Counted from the first letter of the stretch, positions 19,070 to 28,125 are shown. The stretch is 64,000 bases of DNA from JAEUJM01 sp041908445 (GCA_041908445.1 JAYRFK010000010.1:114993-178992); one strand, 5' to 3'. Notes: generated by a model from the sequence alone, not told the origin. Numbers and translations: made by a program.

Positions 19070-19119
19070 AACCCGGCGGGCGGCCCACGATCGGCCCCCT
19101 CGACCCGTAGGGTCGGGGC

Positions 19120-19818
19120 GTGCCCGGGCACGTGCTGATCGTCGAGGACGACGAGCTCATCGGGTCGAGCCTCGCCCGTGCGCTGGAGGCGGGGGAGTAC
19201 CAGGTCGAGGTCGTGGGCACGGTGACCGCCGCGGAGCAGGCGGTGGCCCGCTGGGCACCCGACCTCGTGCTGTGCGACCTCGGCCTGCCGGACGGCGACG
19301 GGCTCGGGCTCATCGAGCGCCTCCGGGGCGAGCACCCCCAGCTGCCGGTCCTGGTGCTGACCGCTCGGGACGAGGAGGCCGACGTGGTGGCCGGGCTGTC
19401 CAGCGGTGCCGTGGACTACGTCACCAAGCCCTTCCGCCTCGCGGAGCTGCTGGCCCGGATCGCCGCCCAGCTACGCCAGCACGCCGCCGCATCGGCGGCC
19501 GACACACGCGCCGGCGATCGCCTGGTCGTCGGCGATCTCGAAATACAGGTGGACGCCCGCCGGGTGCTCGTCGCTGGTGCGGAGGTCGCGCTCCGCCCGA
19601 AAGAGTTCGACCTGCTCGCCCGCCTCGGTGACGATGCCGGCCGGGTCGTGCGGCGAGAGGACCTCATGGCCGACGTCTGGGACGAGCACTGGTGGGGCTC
19701 CACCAAGACCCTCGACGTGCACGTCAGCGCGCTGCGCCGCCACCTCGGTGAGGAGCCGGGCTCGCCGAGCCGGATCACCACCGTTCGGGGCGTCGGCTAC
19801 CGGCTCGAACGGCCCTGA
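19120..19818 (+). CDS. OmpR-family response regulator
   Basis: The 232-residue protein has a receiver domain with acidic pocket VEDDE, the phospho-acceptor aspartate in LVLCDLGLPDGDG, the switch threonine in VLTARDEEAD and the lysine in VTKPFRLAELL. A winged-helix output domain follows (ALRPKEFDLLARLGDDAG, DVHVSALRRHLG, ITTVRGVGYRLE). It is a DNA-binding regulator controlled by the histidine kinase gene starting 3 bases downstream. GTG 19120 is the start. Confidence 0.95.
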   Translation: MPGHVLIVEDDELIGSSLARALEAGEYQVEVVGTVTAAEQAVARWAPDLVLCDLGLPDGDGLGLIERLRGEHPQLPVLVLTARDEEADVVAGLSSGAVDYVTKPFRLAELLARIAAQLRQHAAASAADTRAGDRLVVGDLEIQVDARRVLVAGAEVALRPKEFDLLARLGDDAGRVVRREDLMADVWDEHWWGSTKTLDVHVSALRRHLGEEPGSPSRITTVRGVGYRLERP

Positions 19819-19821
19819 CCC

Positions 19822-21096
19822 GTGCGCCGACGGATCCTCACCATCGTGTCGCTCGTCGCTGCGCTCGCGGTGGTGTCGCTCTTCATCCCCAGCGCGCTGG
19901 CCATCGCGGCACGACAGCTGAGCGAGCAGAAGGTGGAGGCCGAGCGCGACGCCGCCATCGCGGCCACCGCGATCGACCCCGACGACCCAGGGCGCGCCGC
20001 GCTCCCGGAGGACGATGCGTACGGCCTCTACGACGGCACCGGCCGACTCGTGCACGGCATCGGGCCCGCTCGGGCCGAACCCACCGTCATCGCCGCCTTC
20101 TCGGGCGAGTCGACGCTCGCCGTCGCCGACGGCCAGGTCATCGCGGCGCTCGCCGTCCAGGGCACGGACCCCCCGCTCGTGCTCCGCGTCGCGGAGCCCC
20201 GCCGGGAGGCCCGGGCGGCGACACTTCGCAGCATCGCCGCACTGGCCGCGACCGCGGTGGTCATCGTCGCCGGCGCGGTCGCCGCCGCCTGGGTGCTGGC
20301 GTCGCGGCTGGCGCGGCCCGTCGAAGCCCTGGGCCGGACCGCGGCCGGCCTCGACGACGGCGACGTCACGGTCGAGACGGCGCCCAGTGGCATCGACGAG
20401 GTCGACCAGGTCGCCCGTGCCCTGACCGTCACCGGCGAGCGCATGCAGCGGGCCATCGAGCGCGAGCGGGCGTTCTCCGCCGACGCGTCCCACCAGCTCC
20501 GCACGCCGCTCACCGCCATCCGGACCGCGGTCGAGGCCGAGCAGCTCGCGCCCCGTGCCGACCGCGGCATGATCCTCGCCGAGGTGCTCGCGCAGCTCGA
20601 TCGGGTCGACGCGACCCTCACCGGACTGCTGGCGCTGGCGCGCGACACCCACGTCGATCGCCGGCCCGTCGACCTCGTCGCCCTCGCCGAGGACGGCCTC
20701 GAGCGGTGGACGGCGCGGGCCACCGCCGCCGGGCGGCCGCTGACGACCGAGATCGTGGGCGAGCCTCCGCGCCCGGCGGTGTCACGGGTCGCCGTCGACC
20801 AGGTGCTCGACGTCCTGGTCGACAACGCGCTGACCCACGGCCGGGGGCGGGTGACGGTGCGGGTCGCCCGGGACGGTGACGCGGCGCGCCTGTCGGTCGC
20901 CGACGAGGGGCGGCTCGACGCGGACCCCGACCTCCTCTTCGCCCGTCGGCGCCAGGACGCCGCGGGCCACGGCATCGGCCTGCACCTGGCCCGGGCGCTG
21001 GTCGAGGCCGAGGGGGGCCGCCTGCGGCGCACGCCGGCGCCGGCGACGTGCTTCGAGGTCGTGCTCCCGCTCGACCGCAGCGGTCCGCCGCGCTGA
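19822..21096 (+). CDS. Sensor histidine kinase
   Basis: This 424-residue kinase has a first membrane segment at about residues 5-28, an extracytoplasmic sensor of roughly 100 residues, a second segment near AALAATAVVIVAGAVAAAWV, and a HAMP linker. The phospho-accepting histidine is in FSADASHQLRTPLTAIRTAV. The ATPase has the N box LVDNALTHG, a G1-like VADEGRLD, and GHGIGLHLARALVEAEGG. It pairs with the OmpR-type regulator just upstream. The sensor domain gives no clue to its ligand. Confidence 0.93.
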   Translation: MRRRILTIVSLVAALAVVSLFIPSALAIAARQLSEQKVEAERDAAIAATAIDPDDPGRAALPEDDAYGLYDGTGRLVHGIGPARAEPTVIAAFSGESTLAVADGQVIAALAVQGTDPPLVLRVAEPRREARAATLRSIAALAATAVVIVAGAVAAAWVLASRLARPVEALGRTAAGLDDGDVTVETAPSGIDEVDQVARALTVTGERMQRAIERERAFSADASHQLRTPLTAIRTAVEAEQLAPRADRGMILAEVLAQLDRVDATLTGLLALARDTHVDRRPVDLVALAEDGLERWTARATAAGRPLTTEIVGEPPRPAVSRVAVDQVLDVLVDNALTHGRGRVTVRVARDGDAARLSVADEGRLDADPDLLFARRRQDAAGHGIGLHLARALVEAEGGRLRRTPAPATCFEVVLPLDRSGPPR

Positions 21097-21147
21097 CGAC
21101 CGGTCGTGTGTCGACCGGCGCCACGGCCGCTGCCGGGGCCGGACGCG

Positions 21148-21177
21148 GAGGGGCCCCGGCCGAAGCCGGGGCCCCTC
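21148..21177. terminator. 13-bp GC hairpin between convergent genes
   Basis: GAGGGGCCCCGGC (21148-21160) and GCCGGGGCCCCTC (21165-21177) pair exactly around the tetraloop CGAA. It lies 52 bases after the kinase stop and 37 bases from the stop of the convergent binding-protein gene. There is no T tract; it probably serves both directions. Confidence 0.75.
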
Positions 21178-21213
21178 GTCCTGCGTGACGGTCAGACCGT
21201 CGAGGTGCTCAGA

Positions 21214-22527
21214 TCAGATCTGGGCGAACTCGAAGGTGGTCTGGGCGTCGTCGATGCCGTTGTCCCCGAACACGAGGACACCGAAGCTCGCCTCCGAGGG
21301 CTCGCCGGCGTCGCCGAAGCTCAGCGGACCGGTGATGCCGTCGTAGTCGATGTCGGTGCCGTCCTCGATGAGGGCGAGGCAGTCGGCGTAGGTGGTGCAC
21401 ACCTCGCCGTCCTTGGTGACGCCGTTGATCTCGGCGGCGACCGCCGAGGGCTCGTCGGTGCCGGCGATGTTCGCGGCCAGGGCCGTGATCACCACTGCGT
21501 CGTACGACTCACCGGCGTAGTTGTAGTCCTCGAGGTTCGGGTCGATCTCGTCCAGGCGAGCGGTGAAGTCCGAGGAGAGGTCGGTGAGGGGCGTGGTGCC
21601 CTTCATGCCGGCGATCTGGCTCGGGTCGTCGAACTGCTCGGCGAGGGCGTTGCCCATGTTGCCGTCGGTGCCGTACACCGGGATGTCGGACGGGCCGATG
21701 CCCTTCTCGATCATCGAGGTGAGGATGCGGGCCGACTCGTCGAAGCCGATCACGATCACGGCGTCGGGCTGGGCGTCGGCGACCTGCTGGACCTCGGCGT
21801 CGAAGTTGGTGGCGTTCGGGTCGTAGATGACCTTCTCGACCACCTCACCGCCGGAGTCGGTGAAGGACTGCTCGACGAAGTCGGCCAGGCCGGTGCCGTA
21901 GGGGTCGTCCAGGGCGAGGATGCCGAGGGTGGCGTTGCCGTCACCCGCGATGAGCTCACCCAGGAGCTGGCCCTGGAGGACGTCCGACGGGGCGGTCCGG
22001 AAGTACAGGCCGTTGTCGTCGTAGTCCGTGAAGTCCGGCGCCGTGTTGGCCGGCGAGAACTGGATCACGCCCGCACCGGTGATCTTGTCGATCACGGTGA
22101 GCGACACGCCCGAGGAGGCGGCACCGACGATGACGTCGGCGTTCTCGCTCAGCAGGCGGTCGGCGGTCTGGCTCGCGATGTCGGTCGAGGTGTCACCCGA
22201 GTCGCCCTGGATGGCGTCCGGGATCTGCTCGCCGTTCACGCCGCCGGCCTCGTTGATGTCCGCGACGGCCAGGTCGACGCCGGCGAACTCCGGTGGGCCG
22301 AGGAAGGCCAGCGAGCCGGTCTCGGGCAGCAGGGTGCCAACGGTGAACGTGCCGTCGCCGGTGTTCTGGGCCGCGCTGCCGCCGCCCTCGTCACCCGCCG
22401 CCGTGGTCGTGGTGCTGTCGCCGCTCGACTCGTCGCTGCCGCCGTCGTCGTCACTGCCGCAGGCCGCGGCGATGAGGGCGAAGGCGAAGACCAGAGCAAA
22501 GAGGCTGAACAAGCCCTTCTTGCGCAT
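21214..22527 (-). CDS. livJ: Branched-chain amino acid type ABC substrate-binding lipoprotein
   Basis: This 437-residue exported protein has a lipoprotein signal peptide (MRKKGLFSLFALVFAFALIA then the AAAC lipobox) and a Ser/Thr/Gly-rich linker. The type I periplasmic-binding fold follows: TVGTLLPETGSLAFLGPPEF, VDLAVADINEAGGVNGEQI, DVIVGAASSGVSLTVIDKI. Start ATG 22527 is preceded by AAGGGGAGAA. It probably delivers substrate to LivHMGF, although a two-component system and a membrane protein separate it from that operon and it runs the other way. The ligand is not predictable. Confidence 0.92.
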   Translation of the reverse strand: MRKKGLFSLFALVFAFALIAAACGSDDDGGSDESSGDSTTTTAAGDEGGGSAAQNTGDGTFTVGTLLPETGSLAFLGPPEFAGVDLAVADINEAGGVNGEQIPDAIQGDSGDTSTDIASQTADRLLSENADVIVGAASSGVSLTVIDKITGAGVIQFSPANTAPDFTDYDDNGLYFRTAPSDVLQGQLLGELIAGDGNATLGILALDDPYGTGLADFVEQSFTDSGGEVVEKVIYDPNATNFDAEVQQVADAQPDAVIVIGFDESARILTSMIEKGIGPSDIPVYGTDGNMGNALAEQFDDPSQIAGMKGTTPLTDLSSDFTARLDEIDPNLEDYNYAGESYDAVVITALAANIAGTDEPSAVAAEINGVTKDGEVCTTYADCLALIEDGTDIDYDGITGPLSFGDAGEPSEASFGVLVFGDNGIDDAQTTFEFAQI

Positions 22528-22667
22528 TGATTCTCCCCTTGATGGTGGTACCCCGGGTAGACCCCGGAGCGCACAGAGCATATGAGGTGCGCCACGGCCG
22601 TGTCGCTCGCGACGCCCGTCGGCGTGTGAATTCTGTGGGTCGGGCCGGTTGGGCCAGAATTGCCCCC

Positions 22668-23399
22668 ATGGCCGCCACCGACCTCCTCTACCTCCGCGAC
22701 GCCTACCTCGCGGCGTTCGACGCCACCGTGGTCGGCCTCGACGAGGAGCAGTCGGCGGTCGCCCTCGACCGCACCGCCTTCTACCCCACGGGCGGCGGCC
22801 AGCCCCACGACGAGGGCGTGCTGCGCTGGGATGGTGACGCGGCCCGGGTCACCGACGTCACCAAGCGCGGCGCCGAGGCGTGGCACGTGCTCGACGGCGC
22901 GCTGCCCGCGGTCGGGACGGTCGTCCACGGCGAGCTCGACTGGGAGCGCCGCCACCAGCTCATGCGCACCCACACCGCGCTGCACGTCCTGTGCGGGGTG
23001 ATCTGGAACGAGTGGGGAACCGCGGTCACCGGCGGCAACATGGCCCCCTTGGCCGCGCGCATGGACTTCGAGTTCGACCCGCTCCCCGAGGGCTTCGGCC
23101 CCCGGGTGGAGGAGCTCGTCAACGCCGAGCTCGCCGCGGCCCGGCCGATCGAGGTGTCGTTCCTGCCCCGCTCGACCGCGGTGGAGGACGCGGACCTCAT
23201 CCGCACCAAGGTCAACCTGATCCCCGAGAGCGTCGCCGAGATCCGGGTGGTCGACATCGTGGGCCTCGACAAGCAGGCCGACGGCGGCACCCACGTCGCC
23301 ACCACCGACGAGGTCGGTCGCCTGAAGGTGGTCAAGACCGAGTCCAAGGGCAAGGGCAACAAGCGCCTGCGGGTGGAGGTCGTCGATGCCGACGGCTGA
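22668..23399 (+). CDS. AlaX-type alanyl-tRNA editing hydrolase
   Basis: The 243-residue protein is a free-standing relative of the AlaRS editing domain and should deacylate mischarged tRNA-Ala. FYPTGGGQPHDEG is the N-terminal barrel signature, and HTALH in MRTHTALHVLCG is the first zinc-binding HxxxH. The second motif, normally CGGTH, is QADGGTH here, so the cysteine ligand is replaced by aspartate while the histidine is kept. ATG 22668 is chosen; a longer frame would enter the divergent lipoprotein gene. The end overlaps larE by 14 bases. Confidence 0.88.
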   Translation: MAATDLLYLRDAYLAAFDATVVGLDEEQSAVALDRTAFYPTGGGQPHDEGVLRWDGDAARVTDVTKRGAEAWHVLDGALPAVGTVVHGELDWERRHQLMRTHTALHVLCGVIWNEWGTAVTGGNMAPLAARMDFEFDPLPEGFGPRVEELVNAELAAARPIEVSFLPRSTAVEDADLIRTKVNLIPESVAEIRVVDIVGLDKQADGGTHVATTDEVGRLKVVKTESKGKGNKRLRVEVVDADG

Positions 23400-24213
23400 G
23401 GCGGCGGCGCCCGAGGCCGCGCTCGACCGCCTCCGGGGCCGGCTGCGCGAGCTCGACCGGGTGGTGGTCGCCTTCAGCGGCGGCGCCGACTCGGCCTTCC
23501 TCGCCTGGGTCGCCCACGACACGCTGGGCGCCGAGCGGGCGCTGGCGGTCACCGCGGTCTCCCCCTCGCTGGCGCCGGCCGAGCACGACGACTGCCGGGC
23601 CCTCGCCGCCGAGTGGTCGCTGCGGTGGCGACCGGTGAGCACGGAGGAGATGGCCAACGCCGCCTACCGGGCCAACGACGGGGACCGCTGCTTCTACTGC
23701 AAAGACGCCCTCATGGACGCGCTCGAGCCCGTGGTGGCGGCCGAGGACGCCACCGTCGTGCTGGGCGTGAACCTCGACGACCTGGGTGACCACCGGCCGG
23801 GGCAGCGGGCCGCCGCCGACCGCGGCGCCGCCTTCCCCCTCGTGGAGGCGGGCTTCACCAAGGCCGACGTCCGAGCCGCCTCGCGGGCGCTCGGGCTGCG
23901 CACCTGGGACAAGCCCGCCGCCGCCTGCCTCGCCTCCCGGCTGCCCTACGGCACACCGGTGAGCGCCCCCGTGCTGGCCCAGGTCGCGCGGGCGGAGGCG
24001 GCGCTGCGCGCCCTCGGCTTCGTCGACCTCCGCGTCCGCCACTACGACGACGTGGCCCGCCTCGAGGTCCCCCTCGGCACCCTCGACCGCGTGCTGACCC
24101 ACCGGGAGGCCGTCGTCGACGCGGTGCACGCCGCCGGCTACCGCTACGTCACCCTCGACCTGGAGGGTCTGCGGTCGGGCAACCTCAACGCCGCCTTGGG
24201 CGACCGGCCCTGA
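23386..24213 (+). CDS. larE: ATP-dependent sacrificial sulfur transferase LarE
   Basis: This 275-residue PP-loop protein has SGGADSAFLAWVA as ATP pyrophosphatase loop, RCFYCKDALMDAL, and KPAAACLASRLPYGTPV, where the cysteine matches the sulfur-donating residue of LarE. LarE adds sulfur to the pincer-nucleotide cofactor of nickel enzymes such as lactate racemase. LarB, LarC and LarA are not in the window, so the client is unknown. ATG 23386 lies inside the end of the AlaX gene, so the two are translationally coupled. Confidence 0.92.
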   Translation: MPTAEAAAPEAALDRLRGRLRELDRVVVAFSGGADSAFLAWVAHDTLGAERALAVTAVSPSLAPAEHDDCRALAAEWSLRWRPVSTEEMANAAYRANDGDRCFYCKDALMDALEPVVAAEDATVVLGVNLDDLGDHRPGQRAAADRGAAFPLVEAGFTKADVRAASRALGLRTWDKPAAACLASRLPYGTPVSAPVLAQVARAEAALRALGFVDLRVRHYDDVARLEVPLGTLDRVLTHREAVVDAVHAAGYRYVTLDLEGLRSGNLNAALGDRP

Positions 24214-24232
24214 CGGGCTACAAAGGCGGGTC

Positions 24233-24886
24233 GTGCGCGCCCTGCGGAACCTGGCCATCTTCCTGCTGGTCGTGCTGGCCCTCGGCGTGGTGCTCGACAT
24301 CGGCTCCCGGCGGCTCCTCGAGAACCGGGTCGAGTCGGAGATCGAGGGCGCGGACAGCCAGATCGACGTGGGCAACGTCGAGGCCGAGATCGGCTCGTTC
24401 CCGTTCGTGCCCGGCCTCGCCACCCAGGGAGAGGTCAACCACCTCTCGGTGCGGCTCGAGGACCTCGTCACCCCCGGCGTCACCTTCGCCGTGCTGCAGC
24501 TCACCGTCGACGGGCTGAGCTTCGACCGGACGGTGCTCTTCAACGCCCAGGTGCAGGTGCAGCAGATCGACCGGGCGACGGTCAAGGCCGAGATCACCGA
24601 GGAGGCCGCCTCCGAGGCCGTGGGCGTGCCGGTGACGTTCACCCCCGGCACCGCGACGGTGGAGGTCGCCGGTCAGGCCCGACCCGCCACGGTGGCGCTC
24701 GACGGCAACGGCGACCTGACCCTGGCCGCGCAGGGCGTGGGCCAGCTGATCATCCCGATCTCGGAGAGTGACTACTTCCCCTGCACGCCGGACGTCACGG
24801 TCAAGCAGGGCAAGGTCGTGATCCGCTGCAGCTCGCGCCGCATCCCGCCGGCGCTGCGGCCCTACCTCGGCGGTGGCGTGGGCTGA
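24233..24886 (+). CDS. DUF2993 (LmeA-like) exported protein
   Basis: The 217-residue protein has an N-terminal membrane segment or signal (LAIFLLVVLALGVVLDIGS) and a DUF2993 domain with SQIDVGNVEAEIGSFPFVPG and the repeating beta-strand pattern of a lipid-binding tubular fold. LmeA of mycobacteria, in this family, supports lipomannan synthesis and envelope integrity; the same role here is inferred. Start GTG 24233 lies 19 bases after larE. Confidence 0.8.
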   Translation: MRALRNLAIFLLVVLALGVVLDIGSRRLLENRVESEIEGADSQIDVGNVEAEIGSFPFVPGLATQGEVNHLSVRLEDLVTPGVTFAVLQLTVDGLSFDRTVLFNAQVQVQQIDRATVKAEITEEAASEAVGVPVTFTPGTATVEVAGQARPATVALDGNGDLTLAAQGVGQLIIPISESDYFPCTPDVTVKQGKVVIRCSSRRIPPALRPYLGGGVG

Positions 24887-24905
24887 GCCCCGCCGGCGGC
24901 AGGGG

Positions 24906-25400
24906 CTACCAACCGAGGGTGCCCGGGCCGCCCTTGAAGGGTCCCACCACCTTCGACGTGATCCAGCCGCCGTAGAAGCCGCCCTCGTTGGCCTGCACCC
25001 GCTCGCCGTCGACGAAGCACTCGTCGGCCTTCTGGGCGTAGAACGCAAGGTGGCCGGCGATGGCGGCGAAGGCCGGCGTGGGCTCGTCGTAGGCCCACGC
25101 CGCCTCGGGGACGACCCGGTCGCCGACCACGACGTCGAGGTAGCGGGCGGCGCCCTTCCACTCGCACCAGGTGCGGTGGGCGCTGGGGCGCACGAGCGCG
25201 AGGTCGACGTCCTCGGGCGGGAAGTAGAACGCCGGCGGCTGGCTGGTCTCGAGCACCCGGTGGCCACGGCGGGTCTCGGCCACGGTCACGCCGGCGACCC
25301 GCACGACCAGGTGGCTCGTCGTCGGCTCGAGCCGGGGCGGGCGGGGGTAGTCCCAGACGGACTCCTGTCCAGGACCGGGTTCGATGCGGCGGACGGGCAC
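24906..25400 (-). CDS. DUF427 protein
   Basis: This 164-residue protein carries the DUF427 pattern: VRVAGVTVAETRRGHRVLET, PPAFYFPPEDVDLALVRPS, the conserved TWCEWKGAARYLDV and AWAYDEPTPAFAAIAGHLAF. The family forms a small beta-sheet fold of unknown biochemistry. GTG 25400 is the only reasonable start; it leaves 9 bases to the divergent gene at 25410, so the two promoters must overlap coding sequence. Confidence 0.88.
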   Translation of the reverse strand: MPVRRIEPGPGQESVWDYPRPPRLEPTTSHLVVRVAGVTVAETRRGHRVLETSQPPAFYFPPEDVDLALVRPSAHRTWCEWKGAARYLDVVVGDRVVPEAAWAYDEPTPAFAAIAGHLAFYAQKADECFVDGERVQANEGGFYGGWITSKVVGPFKGGPGTLGW

Positions 25401-25409
25401 ACTGGGAGC

Positions 25410-25964
25410 ATGGCCGAGGACGACGCCGACGCCACGACCGGGGGCGGGGGTTCCTCCGCGGGCGGCCCGTCCGACCCGTCCGCCGCCGAGCAGCTCGCCG
25501 CGGACGAGGCCGCCTTCCACCGCTACGGCGCCGAGCTGGCCGAGCTCGTGGCCGCGGCGCTGCCGGGCTGGGTCGAGCGCAGCGTCGCCGGCGTCCTGAC
25601 CGAGCAGGGGATCGAGGTCACCGGCGCCATCCGGGCCGAGGCCACCGCGTCTGGGGCGGCGGCGCGCGACGACGTCGGCCCCCGGTTGCGGGCGCTGCTC
25701 GCCGCCGACCTCGACGAGCAGGCCACGGGCCCGCTGGCCCTGCTGCGCGAGGCGGTCCGCTACCCGACGGAGGTGCTCGTCGCCGCCGGCGCCCAGCCCG
25801 TGCCGCGTGACGACTTCGATGAGCGGGCCTTCCCCGGCGACCTCTACGCGCTGGCCCCGGCTGCCTTCGGCGACCTCGACGAGGCCCTGGCCGAGCCCGG
25901 CATCCGCTGGGGAGCGGCCAAGGCCTACGTCCACCTCGCCCGCCGTCGCGGCGCCGGCGACTGA
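25410..25964 (+). CDS. Hypothetical protein, mostly helical
   Basis: I do not recognise this 184-residue protein. After a disordered Gly/Ser/Ala-rich head of about 30 residues it is mostly helical (ELAELVAAALPGWVERSVAG, then LRALLAADLDEQATGPLALL) and ends with WGAAKAYVHLARRRGAGD. No signal peptide, membrane segment or catalytic motif is visible. The strong third-position GC matches its neighbours, which supports real coding. It lies between DUF427 (divergent) and a HAD hydrolase (convergent). Confidence 0.65.
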   Translation: MAEDDADATTGGGGSSAGGPSDPSAAEQLAADEAAFHRYGAELAELVAAALPGWVERSVAGVLTEQGIEVTGAIRAEATASGAAARDDVGPRLRALLAADLDEQATGPLALLREAVRYPTEVLVAAGAQPVPRDDFDERAFPGDLYALAPAAFGDLDEALAEPGIRWGAAKAYVHLARRRGAGD

Positions 25965-25995
25965 GCCCGCCGCGGGGCCGGTGGGGCCCGTCGAC

Positions 25996-26703
25996 TCAGA
26001 GCAGGTCGTAGAGCTCGCGGAGGTCGCGGATGCGGGGGACGCCGCCGCCGTCCTCGGGGGGCTTCGGGATCCAGTCGCCTGGGTCCTCGTCGTGGCGCCA
26101 CACGTGCACGGGCGTCATACCCATCGCCAGGGGGCCCTCCACGTCGGCCTTCCAGTTGTCGCCCACGAACAGCGTCTCGCCGGCGGTGGCCCCGACCTCG
26201 GCGAGGGTGGCCTCGAAGATCCGGGGGTGGGGCTTGCGGGCGCCCACCCAGGCCGAGGAGACCCGGGCGTCGACGAGCGGCAGCACGCCGGTCTCGGCCA
26301 GGTGGCGGTCGAGGTCCCAGTCCCAGTTGGAGCACACGGCGAGGCGCAGCCCCCGACCCCGCAGCTCGGCCAGGACCTCGAGCGACTCGTCGTAGGCGAC
26401 CATGGTGAACTCGCCGCGGCGGGTGTGGAACTCCTTCACGATGGACTCGACGTCGTCCTCGTGGATCTCGTGGTCGCGGAGCAGCCCCCGCCAGCGGTCC
26501 ATCTCCCACGCCTCGTACGCCTCCTCGGAGGCGGAGTGCTCGTCGTGGGTCTGCCCGTCCCAGGCGTTGGCCGACCAGGTGTTGTCGGCGGTGGCCCGGA
26601 ACTCGTAGCCCCGCGCCTCGAGGATCTCGGCCAGCCACCAGGACTCCCAGTCGGACTCGGCGAGGGTGCCGTAGAAGTCGAAGAGGACGGTGGTGATCGC
26701 CAT
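25996..26703 (-). CDS. HAD-superfamily hydrolase (subfamily IA)
   Basis: This 235-residue hydrolase has motif I FDFYGTLAES with the nucleophile aspartate; the usual second aspartate is tyrosine, as in haloacid-dehalogenase-like members. Motif II is AVCSNWDWDL, motif III the lysine in ARKPHPRIFEATL, and motif IV FVGDNWKADVEGPLAMGM. A helical cap of about 90 residues lies after motif I. It is probably a phosphatase or dehalogenase of unknown substrate. ATG 26703 is the start. Confidence 0.87.
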   Translation of the reverse strand: MAITTVLFDFYGTLAESDWESWWLAEILEARGYEFRATADNTWSANAWDGQTHDEHSASEEAYEAWEMDRWRGLLRDHEIHEDDVESIVKEFHTRRGEFTMVAYDESLEVLAELRGRGLRLAVCSNWDWDLDRHLAETGVLPLVDARVSSAWVGARKPHPRIFEATLAEVGATAGETLFVGDNWKADVEGPLAMGMTPVHVWRHDEDPGDWIPKPPEDGGGVPRIRDLRELYDLL

Positions 26704-26775
26704 GTCCCCATTGTGGGGTGCGGGTGTGACGGTTCGACCGGTCGGGCGGCCCCGGTCGCGCCGTAGTCTGCCGCC

Positions 26776-28125
26776 ATGCGACTGGTGGTCATCGGAGGCA
26801 ACGCCGGGGGGATGACCGCGCTCAGCCAGGTGCGCAAGCGCCGGCGCGACCTCGAGATCGTGGTGCTGGAGCAGGGCGACTGGACCTCGTACTCCTCGTG
26901 CGGCATCCCCTACCTCGTCGCCGGCGAGCTCGGCGACGGCGCCGTGGTCGCCGACCTGGTCGTGCGGACGCCTCAGGAGTTCCGCGACAAGCTCCTCGTC
27001 GACGTGCGGGTCCAGCACGAGGTGAAGGCCGTCGACCTCGGCGCCCGCCAGCTCGAGGTGCGCGACCACGGCCACGGCCGCACGATCAAGGTGGGCTTCG
27101 ACGAGCTGCTGCTCGCCACCGGCGCCGCGCCGATCCGCCCCGACCTGCCCGGCATCGGGGAGGGCTTCGTGCGCGGCGTGCAGACCCTGGCCGACGCCGC
27201 GGCGCTGCTCGACCACGCCGCCACCATCGAGTGCAAGGACGTGGTCGTGGTGGGCAGCGGGTACATCGGCCTGGAGATGGCCGAGGCCTTCGTCCAGCGG
27301 GGCGCCCGGGTGACGGTGGTCGAGGCGGGCCCGCAGCCGATGCGGACCCTCGACGAGGACATGGGGCGCCTCGTGGCCGACGCGCTGGTCGCGTCCGGTG
27401 CCGAGCTGCGCCTCGACACCGCGGTCGAGGGCTTCGAGCCGGGCATGGTCCACACCTCCGCGGGCTCGATCCGGGCCGACCTCGTGGTGCTCGGCATCGG
27501 TGTGGCGCCGAACACCGCGCTGGCGGGCGCCGCCGGCGTTCCCCTCGGGGTCAGGGGCGCCGTCCGCGTGACCCCGCGCCAGCAGACCCACGTCGAGGGG
27601 GTGTGGGCCGCGGGCGACTGCTGCGAGTCGTACCACCGGGTGTCCCACGAGTGGGTCCACATCGCCCTGGGCACGGTGGCCAACCGCCAGAGCCGGGTGG
27701 CGGGCATCAACCTGGGCGGGGGCGCGGCCACCTTCCCGGGGGTGCTCGGCACCGCGGTCACCCGCATCTGCCGGGCCGAGATCGGGCGCACGGGCCTGAC
27801 CGAGCGGGAGGCGGCGGCCGCCGGCCTCGACGCCGTGGCCGTGACCGTGGAGGCCACCCAGCAGGCCGGCTACCTGCCGACCGCCGAGCCCATGACCGTG
27901 AAGGCGGTCGCCGAGCGGGGCTCCGGACGTCTGCTCGGCATGCAGATCGTCGGTGGCGACGCCGCGGCGAAGCGCATCGACACCGCGGCGACCGCGCTCT
28001 GGAACGAGATGACGGTGCACGACCTGGTCGACGTCGACCTCTCGTACGCCCCGCCGCTCTCGCCCCTGTGGGACCCGGTCCTCGTGGCGGCGCGGGCCGC
28101 CATCCCCGCCGTGGGCGCGCGGTGA
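26776..28125 (+). CDS. FAD/NAD(P)-dependent oxidoreductase, CoA-disulfide reductase-like
   Basis: The 449-residue flavoprotein has the N-terminal dinucleotide site VVIGGNAGGMTALSQVRKR and the redox cysteine in SYSSCGIPYLVAGEL, typical of CoA-disulfide reductases and NADH oxidases. The second nucleotide site is VVVVGSGYIGLEMAEAFVQR, the FAD-binding end is GVWAAGDCCESYHRV, and a dimerisation domain follows. It may reduce CoA-disulfide, a persulfide or oxygen. Its TGA overlaps the glnD start (GTGA), but a functional link to GlnD is not obvious. Confidence 0.88.
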   Translation: MRLVVIGGNAGGMTALSQVRKRRRDLEIVVLEQGDWTSYSSCGIPYLVAGELGDGAVVADLVVRTPQEFRDKLLVDVRVQHEVKAVDLGARQLEVRDHGHGRTIKVGFDELLLATGAAPIRPDLPGIGEGFVRGVQTLADAAALLDHAATIECKDVVVVGSGYIGLEMAEAFVQRGARVTVVEAGPQPMRTLDEDMGRLVADALVASGAELRLDTAVEGFEPGMVHTSAGSIRADLVVLGIGVAPNTALAGAAGVPLGVRGAVRVTPRQQTHVEGVWAAGDCCESYHRVSHEWVHIALGTVANRQSRVAGINLGGGAATFPGVLGTAVTRICRAEIGRTGLTEREAAAAGLDAVAVTVEATQQAGYLPTAEPMTVKAVAERGSGRLLGMQIVGGDAAAKRIDTAATALWNEMTVHDLVDVDLSYAPPLSPLWDPVLVAARAAIPAVGAR

